Positions 1-8,704 are shown, counted from the first letter of the stretch. The stretch is 64,000 bases of DNA from Pseudomaricurvus alcaniphilus (GCF_011440395.1 NZ_JAAOIX010000001.1:434001-498000), one strand, 5' to 3'. Made by a program: numbers and translations. The notes: generated by a model from the sequence alone, not told the origin.

Positions 1-128
1 TTTCAAGCGTATACCAAGCTGTGACGCCATAAAGTAACCCGACCACTGGAGAAAACGGGCACCATACTACCAGCTCGCCAGCCACTCTCCTATCGGTTGC
101 AACAAAGCCGCCACCCTACCAGTGGAAT

Positions 129-2027
129 TCAGTCGCGCATATCCTGATAGCGGTCGCAAGCCTTGTACTCAATGGGCTTATCCAGGCCGGGGATTGTAAT
201 CCTGGCGTCGGAGATGGTCATCGCCTTGTCGTCAATCAGCTGCTCGCCGAAATTATAGACAATATTGAACTGGCCATGAGTGGCTGCTCGATCATACTCC
301 AGCGCTCGTTCGCGCACGCCTTGCAGACGCTCCTCATAGGCGGCCATGACATCGGGACTGTAGCGCTTGGCCAACATCGACTTGACTACCGACGGCGCGA
401 TAATCACGCCGGTCGCATTATTGCCTCCGAAACCCTTGGAGTTAATAAACGCCACTTGCAACTGTTCAATCGGAGTATCCGTGGTGGAAATATGCAGCCG
501 CTCCCCGTGCACATCATCCGCCACCCGGTCAATGGTTTTGATGCCCGGCACCAGCCCGTATTCGAAGGAACCCAGCGCGGCCACCAGCTGATCGCCGCTG
601 GCCGGCCCAATGGAGTGCCCGACATAGGCTTTTACCGCGGCAATCGGCCAGTCGGTAATATCAAAAGCACCGGCGATGCGATCAAACAGCTCCGACTCGG
701 TTACCCGGTTAGCCGGCGTGCTGGAACCGTGGGCATGCACCATGCTGTGCTTGCGCACCGCGTCCATCCCCAGCAGGTCCCTGGCGGCGGCCACCGCTTT
801 CGCCAAGGTAATATAATTGCCGGGTCCCGGTGCGGAGATGGATTTTTTAAACCCGTCGGCGTTAATAAACACATCGGTGGCGGCGCCGTAAACCTGGGCC
901 CCCAACTCAACCGTCAGCTCATCGTCCATCAGAACCACAAACTGGCTGGACTCGGCAATAGTAAAGCCGCAATTGTCCCCGAATGGGCGGCTGGAGCGAC
1001 GCAGGTCAGGGCTGTCACAACCCTCAATCTTTTTCAAACCATCGAGCGTACCAAGGGCACTCATGGCGGCAAAGCCGTCGATGATTTCCTGAGTTACCGG
1101 CGCCTCGCTATTGCCCACCACCACGACCCGCGAGCGACCCGACTGGATCGCTTCAATACCCATTTTCAGGTTGTAGAGAAATGTGGCACAGGCGCCTGTA
1201 GCACAACCGGTAGTACCGACATTACCCAGCACATAAGCGTTGACAAAATCCGCTGGCATCGTATTCAAGCCCAGCGGTAACTGTTTGGCGGAAACACGGC
1301 CACCCTTGAGCCGCGACTGCATCATTCCGCCGAGGCCGTTTTCATCCAGCTGGCTCATAACGTTGCCGGCATAGACCGCAATCTCATCCGGATTGACCGA
1401 CGCCCGAATCGTCTCCCAGGGAATGCCTACAGAGTGCAGGGCGTCACTGACCCCGACGATAGTCATCTGCAGTGCGCGCGGGTGAAAGCGGGAATTGTAG
1501 AGCTCACCCGGATCAAAATTGGTCGGCAGTTGACCCGCTGACTTGACTGGCATGTCCCGGGTAGATTCGACTCTTACCTGGCAGTTTTCCGCCAGTTCAA
1601 CTTTAAAATCCCCGCTCGGCAACTCGGACACAGACCAACTGGCCGGCAGCGGATCGGGCAACTGTCGCCGCGACACGACGAACGACACGGGTCCGGCTTC
1701 CGGCATAACAGTGAGTGATTGTTGCCAGGGGGTGGCATCCACATCAAAGTAGGTCTTTTCAATACGCCGGATCAGGGTCGCCTGCAGGATCTGCTCACCG
1801 TAGCGGGCTTCAATCTCCGCCGCAGTCAATGGATTGCCATCGCGGTCCTGAAAACCGTCCGAGTTGGCGTTAATGATCCTGGTCATCACGCCGAGCCCGG
1901 CCAGGGTTTCCTGGCGCGTGGCTGCATCCAGACTCTCAATAACCATGCGCCGAAAACCGTGATGAAAGGAGCTTCGACCCGCTGCGTTATAACCGCCAAA
2001 GCCGACAATAATGGGCAAACGTGACAT
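129..2027 (-). CDS. fabY: Beta-ketoacyl-ACP synthase, FabY type
   Basis: This is a condensing enzyme of the thiolase fold, 632 residues from the chosen start. It would join acetyl-CoA to malonyl-ACP to begin fatty acid synthesis in the cytoplasm, the role known for FabY in Pseudomonas aeruginosa. The N-terminus reads MSRLPIIVGFGGYNAAGRSS. The probable nucleophile Cys is near residue 280 in TTGCATGACATF, and the two catalytic His motifs are VHAHGSSTP and AYVGHSIGPASG. The protein is far longer than FabB or FabF (about 410 residues), which fits FabY (about 630). The frame stays open upstream to a TTG at 2066, but the ATG at 2027 has AGAGG six bases before it and matches the family start. The gene is divergent from the AraC-type regulator at 2189, so shared control is possible but not shown. 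Confidence 0.9.
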   Translation of the reverse strand: MSRLPIIVGFGGYNAAGRSSFHHGFRRMVIESLDAATRQETLAGLGVMTRIINANSDGFQDRDGNPLTAAEIEARYGEQILQATLIRRIEKTYFDVDATPWQQSLTVMPEAGPVSFVVSRRQLPDPLPASWSVSELPSGDFKVELAENCQVRVESTRDMPVKSAGQLPTNFDPGELYNSRFHPRALQMTIVGVSDALHSVGIPWETIRASVNPDEIAVYAGNVMSQLDENGLGGMMQSRLKGGRVSAKQLPLGLNTMPADFVNAYVLGNVGTTGCATGACATFLYNLKMGIEAIQSGRSRVVVVGNSEAPVTQEIIDGFAAMSALGTLDGLKKIEGCDSPDLRRSSRPFGDNCGFTIAESSQFVVLMDDELTVELGAQVYGAATDVFINADGFKKSISAPGPGNYITLAKAVAAARDLLGMDAVRKHSMVHAHGSSTPANRVTESELFDRIAGAFDITDWPIAAVKAYVGHSIGPASGDQLVAALGSFEYGLVPGIKTIDRVADDVHGERLHISTTDTPIEQLQVAFINSKGFGGNNATGVIIAPSVVKSMLAKRYSPDVMAAYEERLQGVRERALEYDRAATHGQFNIVYNFGEQLIDDKAMTISDARITIPGLDKPIEYKACDRYQDMRD

Positions 2028-2188
2028 ATCCAACCTCTGCGGAATAGTATTTAGTTCATGTGTCAACAGTTTAGAAGCAGTACCCCCTTTGATGTTACTG
2101 GCATGCTGGCCATAATTTAGGGTATATTAGCCAAACGCCACACCTTATCACTTTACGCTCACCGAACGGGCACTCTTCCAGGGTAATA

Positions 2189-3187
2189 ATGCGCAGAAAA
2201 CTCGCCGCCACCTTTCTCGTGATCGAGGATATGCTGGCAACCAGCATCACCCTGCCGATCGAAATGCTCAACCTGGCGGAAAGTGCTGCCAAGGGACACG
2301 ACCGCAACGCCATGCGCCTCAATATTGCCTCGGCGTCGGTGCGCCGGGAGGCGGTTAAAACCCGGTCGGGCTTTACCCTGCAAGCCGACCTGGTGCTGGA
2401 CAACATCGCCCACACCGACATGGTGATTATCCCTTCACTGTGGCGCAATCCGCGCCCTATTCTGCGTAAACACCCGGAGATCGTCGCCTGGCTGAAAACC
2501 CTGAATGAACAGGGCACAACCCTTATCGCCGTGGGCACCGGTGTCTGTTTCCTGGCGGAAGCCGGTGTTCTCAACGGCAAGGCAGCAACCACTCACTGGC
2601 ATTATTTTGACCAGTTTCAGCGCGACTACCCCGACATTGACCTGAAGCGCCAATACTTTATCACCCAGGCGGGCAATATCTATTGCGCTGCCAGCGTCAA
2701 TGCAGTGGCCGATCTCACAGTACACTTTATTCACCGCACCTACGGCAAGGACATTGCCAACCAGGTGCAGCGCAACTTCTCCCATGAAATCCGCCGCCCC
2801 TACGAATCCACCAGTTTCTACGACGACAAGTACCGCTTGCACCCGGACGAAAGTATCGTGCAGGCACAAATATGGCTGCAGGATAACAGCCAGCGGGAGA
2901 TCTTTTTGAAAGACGTAGCCGCCAGGTTTGATATGAGCGTGCGCTCCTTTAATCGCCGTTTCAAGGCGGCAACGGGCAAGACGCCGCTGCAATACCTGCA
3001 GGAAATACGCATCGACATGGCCAAGGATCTACTTCAGACCAGCAACCTGTCGGTCAGCGAAATCGCCTACAAGGTCGGTTACCAGGATATCGGCTTTTTT
3101 TCCAGCCTGTTTAAAAAGCAACTTTCCACCACCCCTAGTGAATACCGCTCCATCGTCCGGGCCAAGCTGTTCAGCGCCGGCAGCTAG
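2189..3187 (+). CDS. GlxA-type AraC family transcriptional regulator
   Basis: The 332-residue protein has two parts. Residues 1-190 resemble the DJ-1/PfpI-like sensor domain of GlxA/FtrA regulators, including GVCFLAEAGVLNG followed by ATTHWHYF, a usual landmark of this group. Residues 220-325 form an AraC DNA-binding domain with two helix-turn-helix units; the second contains LSVSEIAYKVGYQDIGFFSS. Members of this family act as cytoplasmic activators, and the ligand cannot be read from sequence. About 160 bp separate it from divergent fabY, which makes fabY or the gene itself the nearest possible target. The stop codon lies inside the left arm of a perfect 19-bp inverted repeat. Confidence 0.88.
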   Translation: MRRKLAATFLVIEDMLATSITLPIEMLNLAESAAKGHDRNAMRLNIASASVRREAVKTRSGFTLQADLVLDNIAHTDMVIIPSLWRNPRPILRKHPEIVAWLKTLNEQGTTLIAVGTGVCFLAEAGVLNGKAATTHWHYFDQFQRDYPDIDLKRQYFITQAGNIYCAASVNAVADLTVHFIHRTYGKDIANQVQRNFSHEIRRPYESTSFYDDKYRLHPDESIVQAQIWLQDNSQREIFLKDVAARFDMSVRSFNRRFKAATGKTPLQYLQEIRIDMAKDLLQTSNLSVSEIAYKVGYQDIGFFSSLFKKQLSTTPSEYRSIVRAKLFSAGS

Positions 3188-3255
3188 TGTAGTGCCTCGT
3201 ATAACGTGTACATTCAGCAAGCCGCTAAAGGGCCAGATACGAGGCACTACACTAG
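3184..3255. repeat. Perfect 19-bp inverted repeat
   Basis: Positions 3184-3202 (CTAGTGTAGTGCCTCGTAT) are the exact reverse complement of 3237-3255, with a 34-base loop. The left arm contains the TAG stop of the AraC gene (3185-3187). No T-run follows either arm, so this is not a standard Rho-independent terminator, although a hairpin this strong could still protect or end the mRNA. It sits between two converging genes. It could also be a miniature foldback element. Confidence 0.85.
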
Positions 3256-3273
3256 TGTATCCGGGGCACCGCA

Positions 3274-3921
3274 TTAGCCATGAGGCTTTTGCAGCAGCAC
3301 CGTATCTGCGCCGCTAAACTCGACAGTGGCGCCCCAGCGGTGGGCCAGGTAGCGAAAGGTATCGGCGTGAAAGAAGCTGATATGGGTGGGATCGTTGCGG
3401 TAATGCCAGCCAGAAAAGGCCGACTGGTCACGCACCCGCTTGGTCATTATACCCAGCCAGCCACCTGGCTTGAGTAACATCCAGAGCTTGTCCAGCTCGG
3501 CCGCCGGCGCCGCCAGGTGCTCCACCACTTCGGTGGCGGTAATAAAATCGTAGCGGCTGGCCAGTGCCTCCGGGTCGGGAAAGTAAAAAATATCGAACAC
3601 ACTCACTTGGCAACCGGCCTCCCGCAGCATGGCTGCCAGCGCTGGCCCGGGACCACAGCCGAAGTCAAGGCCGCTGGCGCCGGGCTCGATTTTCTCCAGC
3701 ACGGGATCCAGCATACGCTTGAGAAAACGTCGATATCCGGGGTCGTCGACACAGTTCTGGTGGCGGTCGTACTCCGCCTTTTCCTGTTCGCGGGAGAGAT
3801 GAAAGCGGCGCGGTACAAACACCAGTTTACAGCGTCCGCACTGGCGGTAGTCACGGCGCACATCGGTATGGTAAGCGGTCGCATGAAAGCCGCACAAAGG
3901 GCAGTCAGGTGCCTCGGGCAT
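3274..3921 (-). CDS. Zinc-ribbon class I SAM-dependent methyltransferase
   Basis: The protein has about 215 residues. It begins with a four-cysteine knuckle (CPLCGFH ... CGRCKLVF) as seen in many methyltransferases that act on small molecules or sugars. It then has a Rossmann methyltransferase core with the SAM-binding GLDFGCGPGPALAAM motif and an ATEVVEHL post-motif. The substrate is unknown. The frame runs open to 4029, but the ATG at 3921 is preferred because it opens directly on the zinc ribbon, has AAAGAGG just upstream, and the longer version would read through the terminator at 3951-3993. It is convergent with the AraC gene and follows hsp20 on the same strand. Confidence 0.8.
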   Translation of the reverse strand: MPEAPDCPLCGFHATAYHTDVRRDYRQCGRCKLVFVPRRFHLSREQEKAEYDRHQNCVDDPGYRRFLKRMLDPVLEKIEPGASGLDFGCGPGPALAAMLREAGCQVSVFDIFYFPDPEALASRYDFITATEVVEHLAAPAAELDKLWMLLKPGGWLGIMTKRVRDQSAFSGWHYRNDPTHISFFHADTFRYLAHRWGATVEFSGADTVLLQKPHG

Positions 3922-3950
3922 AGCCTCTTTTCCCCTAACTGGCGCCAACA

Positions 3951-3993
3951 TAAAGAAAAGCCGCAGGAACGGTGGCGAAACCGATCCTGCGGC
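3951..3993 (-). terminator. Rho-independent terminator after hsp20
   Basis: Read on the minus strand, GCCGCAGGA pairs perfectly with TCCTGCGGC (3993-3985 with 3968-3960), and TTTTCTTTA follows. It lies about 105 bases after the hsp20 stop and 30 bases before the methyltransferase start, so it separates the two transcripts. Confidence 0.75.
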
Positions 3994-4098
3994 CGGGTTA
4001 GACTTGAGCCCGGGGAGACAAGACAACAAAGCCCGGGCTATTTATTCCAGCCCACAGCCTCTGCAGCCGGGGCTAAGGAAGCCAAGAGCCCGCGCCCA

Positions 4099-4620
4099 TC
4101 AAGCCACCCGGCTGCCCTGAGAGGGCAATTCAGTGCGGGCGGAATCATCACTGCTGTCACCCTGGCGGGCATCGGCGGTACGGCCGTCGAGAACAGCATC
4201 CGTCTGGATATTGATCGTACGCGGCTTCATGGCTTCGGGAATTTCCCGCACCAATTCCACATGCAGCAAACCGTTCTCCAAACGGGCATTTTCGACCTTG
4301 ACGTGATCAGCCAGCTGGAAATGGCGCTCAAAATTGCGGGCCGCGATCCCCTGGTGGAGAAATTTCCTGGCGCCGGAGTCCTCCGCCTTCTTGCCGCTGA
4401 TCTTGAGCGTGTTCTGCTCTGTTTCAATGTTCAGCTCTGCCCGGGTAAATCCCGCCAGAGCCATGGTAATTCGGTATTCGTTTTCGTCCAGCAGCTCGAT
4501 ATTGTAAGGCGGGTAACCACCCTGGGCCTGTTCGGCGCGGCTGAGGTTGTCCAACATATTCGCCATGCGGTCAAAACCAATGGCAGTACGGTACAAAGGG
4601 GAAAAATCAGTATTTCTCAT
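4099..4620 (-). CDS. Small heat-shock protein, Hsp20/IbpA family
   Basis: This is an ATP-independent holdase chaperone of 173 residues. The opening MRNTDFSPLYRTAIGFDRM is typical of IbpA/IbpB. The alpha-crystallin domain spans roughly residues 35-130 (YNIELLDENEYRITMALAGF, then ENGLLHVELVREIPE), and the C-terminal I-x-I anchor appears as RTINIQ. An unusually long polar tail of about 25 residues follows. The ATG at 4620 is chosen over the ATG at 4626 because AAGGA is seven bases upstream of it and only one base from the other; the 4626 ATG also lies inside the regulatory hairpin. Control appears twofold: a sigma-32 promoter and a ROSE-like thermometer, both listed separately. Confidence 0.93.
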   Translation of the reverse strand: MRNTDFSPLYRTAIGFDRMANMLDNLSRAEQAQGGYPPYNIELLDENEYRITMALAGFTRAELNIETEQNTLKISGKKAEDSGARKFLHQGIAARNFERHFQLADHVKVENARLENGLLHVELVREIPEAMKPRTINIQTDAVLDGRTADARQGDSSDDSARTELPSQGSRVA

Positions 4621-4624
4621 GTGC

Positions 4625-4699
4625 ATATCCTTTTCTAAAGCAATATGTAATTGGATCCGTCGATGACCAGATCAGTTAAAGCCTGAACCACTTCAGGCC
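4625..4699 (-). promoter_or_regulatory. ROSE-like RNA thermometer in the hsp20 leader
   Basis: On the minus strand, bases 4646-4625 fold into a hairpin in which AUAUU-G-CUUU pairs with AAAGGAUAU. Nine base pairs surround a single unpaired G, with loop AGA. The AAGGA ribosome-binding site is buried in the 3' arm. A bulged or syn G opposite the Shine-Dalgarno sequence (U-U/C-G-C-U) is the hallmark of ROSE elements upstream of ibp genes. A second hairpin just upstream pairs GCCTGAA with TTCAGGC (4699-4681). The fold is read by eye; the melting behaviour is inferred from the family. Confidence 0.7.
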
Positions 4700-4736
4700 G
4701 GTTAAGCCCCTCCAGCGAGCGAGCTTGTAACCTTAG

Positions 4737-4762
4737 ATAGGGGCTTGTTATTTTTTTTCAAG
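4737..4762 (-). promoter_or_regulatory. Sigma-32 heat-shock promoter of hsp20
   Basis: On the minus strand, CTTGAAA (4762-4756) is followed after 12 bases by CCCCTAT (4743-4737). This is close to the sigma-32 consensus CTTGAAA-N11-16-CCCCATNT. The position leaves a leader of roughly 105 bases, enough to hold the ROSE-like structure. Confidence 0.75.
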
Positions 4763-4793
4763 GGCTGGCAAGTTTTTTTCAAGGGCTGGCAAG
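4752..4793. repeat. Tandem 21-bp duplication of the heat-shock -35 region
   Basis: Two perfect 21-bp copies lie head to tail (4752-4772 and 4773-4793, core TTCAAGGGCTGGCAAG). Each copy carries a CTTGAAA box on the minus strand, so the promoter has a second -35 element 21 bp upstream. Confidence 0.85.
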
Positions 4794-5320
4794 CCGAATT
4801 TTGCCAGACCGGTGCCAGCTTTTTATTGGGCCACGGCATTCCCGCCGGGCACGACAGCCTGGCCCAATCCTGTCTATAGCGTTTCCCAGACTGCCCTGGC
4901 CGAGACCGCGACGGCGTTAATAACCAAGACAGATGGCCAGGACAACTATAACCGGAACAGCAACGAGGAATAGTTTGAAAGTTCTGGCAAAAAAGCAGTT
5001 GAAATTTATTTTTTCAACGGCAATATAGGAAGTGAGGTGGCCACCTTTTTTGTTCGACTTTTCCAAGCTGACGGTATTATTCCCAGCCGGGTAGCTATTG
5101 AACAATGGTTTGCAAGCACAGCCAGATACGTGCAGTCGGGTGGTATGAATTTGCCTGGGGTCACGTATCGATACTGCCGTACGAACCGTCCGCTGAGACG
5201 GTCAGTTCAGTAGTGACGGCTGGTATAGCTTGTAAACACAGCCCATTGGTCAAACGCTCCTCGCCGCTGAGTTGATGCGCGCAGTGTACCTGGTAAAAGG
5301 CACACCCAAGGAGTACCTAA
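4794..5320. other. Intergenic region, no firm gene
   Basis: The only candidate is a 62-codon minus-strand frame at 4917-5105. It begins with TTG and ends in a hydrophobic stretch (FKLFLVAVPVIVVLAICLGY) that could be one membrane helix. It has no clear ribosome-binding site and no family is recognised. An interrupted palindrome TTGGGCCA ... TGGCCCAA lies near 4827-4866. Nothing else is supported. Confidence 0.35.
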
Positions 5321-5641
5321 ATGCAGAACCTCAACAACGTCGTCTACCGAGACCTGGAATCTTCCCAAGCCCTCACCAGCATCATCGACAAGAAGCTTAA
5401 AAAGCTGGCCCGCCTGTCCGATGACATCAACAGCAGCAGGGTGGTACTTGAGTCCCCCCATCAGCACAAGCACAAGGGTAAAATTTACCGGGCCCAGATT
5501 GAGCTGGCCGTAAAAGGCTCTGCCATAGCACTGCACAAAGACAGTGACTCGATTCACATTGCGGTTAGGGACGTCTTCAAAGCCGCCGAGCGCAAACTGA
5601 AAGAAACAAGCTCGAAACTGCACAGCAAACAACGTCACTAA
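5321..5641 (+). CDS. Ribosome hibernation promoting factor family protein
   Basis: This 106-residue protein belongs to the HPF/RaiA (sigma-54 modulation) family. It has the beta-alpha-beta-beta-beta-alpha pattern and the usual early motif DLESSQALTSIIDKKLKKLA. The middle segment RAQIELAVKGSAIALHKDSD and the following IHIAVRDVFKAAERKLKE match the family helix that binds the decoding centre of the 30S subunit. Such proteins silence ribosomes in stationary phase or stress. AAGGAG lies eight bases before the ATG. The basic, His/Lys-rich tail is short, so it is the short HPF form without a dimerisation domain. Heat-shock hsp20 lies nearby on the other strand. Confidence 0.85.
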   Translation: MQNLNNVVYRDLESSQALTSIIDKKLKKLARLSDDINSSRVVLESPHQHKHKGKIYRAQIELAVKGSAIALHKDSDSIHIAVRDVFKAAERKLKETSSKLHSKQRH

Positions 5642-6018
5642 CCCGTTCACCAGACCAATACCTTAGGGTCATCGATTTTGGCGGGAACCGGCAGCAGGCA
5701 GGTTCCCGCCAACTCGCCGTTTCCAGCAACAGAGCACCTATATTATCGGGATTTATACTCCCGCTACCCGCCATAGCCGCCTCACTGAAATCCGCCCCAC
5801 CTTTCCCTGTGGCCCGCCTTGTGCCACACTTGCCTCTTTTCGCCAACACCAGAACTGGACGCCATGCCTGTTTACGCCCTCTCTGCCGCCTCCCGGATCA
5901 ATATTTGCGACGCCCCAAAAGCTATTTTCGGGCGCGACTGCCGCACCGGCGCAGCCGCTTCGGTCCGCCGCCAGTAAGCGCCCGGGAACTCCGCAGCCCT
6001 CGACCAGTTGACGCCTCC
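5642..6018. other. Intergenic region with a strong hairpin
   Basis: GGCGGGAACC (5680-5689) pairs perfectly with GGTTCCCGCC (5701-5710). No T-run follows on either strand. The selU reading frame is open upstream to 5809, but the extra 70 codons are Arg/Pro-rich and unlike SelU, so this part is taken as untranslated leader. Confidence 0.5.
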
Positions 6019-7125
6019 ATGACTCATCGACCCGACACCCAGGACTACCGCACGCTGTTTCTTCAGGACGTGCCATTGCTGGATGTACGCGCGCCGGTGG
6101 AGTTTGCCAAGGGCGCATTCCCCACCAGTGTCAATGTGCCCCTCCTCGACGACGAGCAGCGCCACGCCATCGGCCTGCGCTACAAGAACAAGGGGCCGGA
6201 CGCCGCGATCGAGCTGGGCTGGAAATTTGCCACCCAGGACGTGCGGGCGCAGCGATTGCGCGACTGGAAAGCCTTTATCGAGCGCCACCCCGATGGCTTT
6301 CTGTACTGTTTCCGCGGCGGTTTGCGCTCGCGCCTGAGCCAACAGCTGCTCAGGGATAATGGCGCACCCTATCCGCTGATCAAGGGTGGCTATAAAGCTA
6401 TGCGCCGGTTCTTGCTCGATGAACTGGAGCACAATTGTGTTGCCGCGGCCCTGCTGGTGGTGGGCGGACGCACCGGCAGTGGCAAGACCCGATTGTTGCA
6501 GCGGGTTGCGGGGGCCGTTGATTTGGAACAGATTGCCAACCATCGCGGTTCGGCGTTTGGGCGCCAGCTCTCGCCCCAGCCCAGCCAAATCGATTTCGAA
6601 AACACACTCAGCATCGCCATTATGAAGCAGCGCCAGCACCACTCCCGTCTGGTCATGGAGGACGAGAGCCGCATGATCGGGCGCGTCAATATCCCGCTCA
6701 ATTTGCGCGCTGCCCTGCAAGGGGCTGAACTCGCGGTGCTGGAAACGAGCATGGACGAGCGTGTGGCTATGGTGCTGGAAGATTATGTGACCCTGCCCTA
6801 CCCCCGGTATTTAAAACAGTATGGCGAAGAGCAGGGCCGGCAGGTGTTCAGGGAACACATCCTCGGCAACCTGAAGCGAATTTCCAAGCGCCTGGGTAGC
6901 GACCGTTACCAGCAGCTGCAGCAGTTGTTTTGCGCGGGCCTGACAGCGCTGGAATCAACTGGCAGCACTGACGAGTTCCGCCCCGGTATCGAACGGCTGC
7001 TGACCCAGTACTACGACCCAATGTACGACTACCAGCAAGAGCAACGCCGGGGGCGAGAAGTCGTTCGCGGCTCCATGGACGATCTCATCAAATGGATCAG
7101 TGAGCACCGTACAGCACCACCCTAA
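6019..7125 (+). CDS. selU: tRNA 2-selenouridine synthase
   Basis: SelU (YbbB, also called MnmH) uses selenophosphate to turn 2-thiouridine at wobble position 34 of certain tRNAs into 2-selenouridine, via a geranylated intermediate. The 368-residue protein has an N-terminal rhodanese domain beginning at PLLDVRAPVEFAKGAF, whose active-site Cys is in YCFRGGLRSR. A P-loop follows (GGRTGSGKT). The length matches E. coli SelU (364). The ATG at 6019 is chosen because homology begins there, although the ribosome-binding site is weak. It is the first gene of a selenium operon; the next start lies 28 bases downstream, and the operon ends with the selenophosphate synthetase that supplies its co-substrate. 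Confidence 0.95.
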   Translation: MTHRPDTQDYRTLFLQDVPLLDVRAPVEFAKGAFPTSVNVPLLDDEQRHAIGLRYKNKGPDAAIELGWKFATQDVRAQRLRDWKAFIERHPDGFLYCFRGGLRSRLSQQLLRDNGAPYPLIKGGYKAMRRFLLDELEHNCVAAALLVVGGRTGSGKTRLLQRVAGAVDLEQIANHRGSAFGRQLSPQPSQIDFENTLSIAIMKQRQHHSRLVMEDESRMIGRVNIPLNLRAALQGAELAVLETSMDERVAMVLEDYVTLPYPRYLKQYGEEQGRQVFREHILGNLKRISKRLGSDRYQQLQQLFCAGLTALESTGSTDEFRPGIERLLTQYYDPMYDYQQEQRRGREVVRGSMDDLIKWISEHRTAPP

Positions 7126-7152
7126 ACTTCAATCCGACCAGGAGAATCAAAA

Positions 7153-8028
7153 ATGCGGTTATTGACTGTCTTAACAGCGCTGCTAATTTCCTCCCTCACC
7201 TCCCCGCTGCTGCGGGCTGAGGTATTCACCTTTACCGCCATACCGGATCAGGATGAGACCCGGTTGCAGGAGCGCTTTGACAAGGTTGCCAATTACCTGG
7301 AGCGCGAGCTCGGGGTGCCGGTGCGCTATCTGCCGGTGAAAAGTTACCCGGCGGCGGTGACCGCCTTTCGCAACAACCAGGTGCAGCTGGCCTGGTTCGG
7401 CGGCCTGTCCGGCGTTCAGGCCCGGCAATTGGTACCGGGCAGCAAGGCTATCGCCCAGGGCTATGAAGACCAGTTTTTCAAGTCCTACTTTATCGCCCAT
7501 AAAAGCAGTGGCCTGCTCAAGCACACCAACCCTGGCCAATTCCCCGATGCCATCAGGGACAAGACCTTTACCTTTGGCTCCAAGGGTTCGACCTCGGGCC
7601 GGCTGATGCCCGAATACTATATTCGCCAACACTTCCAGGCCGCTCCGCAACAGGTATTCAGCCGGGTCGGCTTCAGCGGCGATCACAGTCGCACCATCGC
7701 CCTGGTGCAAGCTGGCGCCTACCAGGTCGGAGCGGTCAACTACCAGGTTTGGGAAACGGCCCTGGCAGAGGGCAAGGTCGACACTCAGCAGGTGGGCGTG
7801 ATCTGGCAGACCCCAAGCTACCCGGATTATCAATGGACGGTGCGAGGCGACGCCGACCAGGCCTTCGGTGCAGGCTTTACCGCCAGGCTACAACGCACCC
7901 TGCTGGCACTGCAGGACCCGGAAATCCTGGCGACATTCCCGCGCCAGTCTTTCGTGACCGCCAGCAACGACGATTTTGCGCCGGTAGAGGCCACCGCTAT
8001 CGCTATAGGATTGCTGGATGCCGAATGA
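7153..8028 (+). CDS. Putative selenate ABC transporter, periplasmic binding protein
   Basis: This 291-residue PhnD-like type 2 periplasmic binding protein begins with a cleavable signal peptide (MRLLTVLTALLISSLTSPLL, cut after ALRA-like LLRA). It has the family opening FTAIPDQDETRLQERFDKV and the inner motif QLAWFGGLSGVQ. Phosphonate and phosphite binders share the fold, but this subgroup is found beside selD and selU and is therefore assigned to selenate or another selenium oxyanion by context; direct proof of the ligand is absent here. AGGAGAATC precedes the ATG. The gene overlaps the ATPase gene by 11 bases, a sign of translational coupling. Confidence 0.82.
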   Translation: MRLLTVLTALLISSLTSPLLRAEVFTFTAIPDQDETRLQERFDKVANYLERELGVPVRYLPVKSYPAAVTAFRNNQVQLAWFGGLSGVQARQLVPGSKAIAQGYEDQFFKSYFIAHKSSGLLKHTNPGQFPDAIRDKTFTFGSKGSTSGRLMPEYYIRQHFQAAPQQVFSRVGFSGDHSRTIALVQAGAYQVGAVNYQVWETALAEGKVDTQQVGVIWQTPSYPDYQWTVRGDADQAFGAGFTARLQRTLLALQDPEILATFPRQSFVTASNDDFAPVEATAIAIGLLDAE

Positions 8029-8701
8029 GACCAGTGGTGGTCGCCAGCCCCCACTGTTTTCATTCCGGCGCGAGAGCCTGCGCTACCGGGCGCAACCGAT
8101 ACTCAACAACGTCGAACTTGACATTTACGCCGGCGAAAGCGTCGCCCTGGTGGGAAAATCGGGCGCCGGGAAGTCAACTCTGCTGAAAGCGCTGCGCCAA
8201 CAGCAGTCCCGGTCAGTCGCCTGGTGTCCGCAGGACTGCGGGCTGGTGCCATCACTGAGCGTCTTCCACAACGTCTATATGGGCGGCCTTAACCGTCACA
8301 ATGTCGCCTACAACCTGCTGGTGCTACTGAAACCACCGGGCCGGCCGGTGGCCGAAATCAGCACCTTGCTGGATAAACTGCACCTGCCGGAAAAGCTCTG
8401 GACCCCGGTCAGCCAGCTCTCCGGCGGCCAGCAGCAACGGGTCTCTATTGGCCGCGCCCTGTTCCAGCGCCAGCCAATTTTTCTCGGCGACGAGCCGGTG
8501 TCGTCGCTGGATCGCTACCAGGCCGACGCACTGCTGACATTGATCGCCTGCCATCACCCAACCCGGGTATTGGCTCTACACGATACCGAACAGGCACTAC
8601 AAACCTGCAGCCGAATTATCGGTCTTCGCGCCGGCCATATCGTCCTCGACAGCCCTGCGGCCGAGGTTTCCCATCGCCAGCTGGCCCAACTGTATGTCTG
8701 A
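8018..8701 (+). CDS. Putative selenate ABC transporter, ATP-binding protein
   Basis: This 227-residue cytoplasmic ATPase would drive the oxyanion importer. It shows Walker A GKSGAGKS, the signature [15 protein letters not shown], Walker [14 protein letters not shown] and the switch His in LALHDTE. It is slightly shorter than PhnC (about 260). The start overlaps the end of the binding-protein gene and the stop is three bases from the permease ATG, so the three genes are clearly one transcription unit. Confidence 0.88.
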   Translation: MPNETSGGRQPPLFSFRRESLRYRAQPILNNVELDIYAGESVALVGKSGAGKSTLLKALRQQQSRSVAWCPQDCGLVPSLSVFHNVYMGGLNRHNVAYNLLVLLKPPGRPVAEISTLLDKLHLPEKLWTPVSQLSGGQQQRVSIGRALFQRQPIFLGDEPVSSLDRYQADALLTLIACHHPTRVLALHDTEQALQTCSRIIGLRAGHIVLDSPAAEVSHRQLAQLYV

Positions 8702-8704
8702 CCC

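Noticed and set aside
276-1280. A 334-codon plus-strand open frame across fabY
   Set aside because: It is antisense to a clear FabY protein, has no family pattern and biased Arg/His/Gly content typical of a shadow frame.
3517-4638. A 373-codon plus-strand open frame over the methyltransferase and hsp20
   Set aside because: It runs through two recognised minus-strand genes and a terminator; no domain is visible.
4917-5105. A 62-codon frame with a hydrophobic C-terminus
   Set aside because: TTG start, no ribosome-binding site and no family; kept only as a remark in the region note.
5680-5710. Strong hairpin after the hibernation factor gene as a terminator
   Set aside because: The 10-bp stem is perfect, but no T-run follows on either strand; left as an unassigned hairpin.
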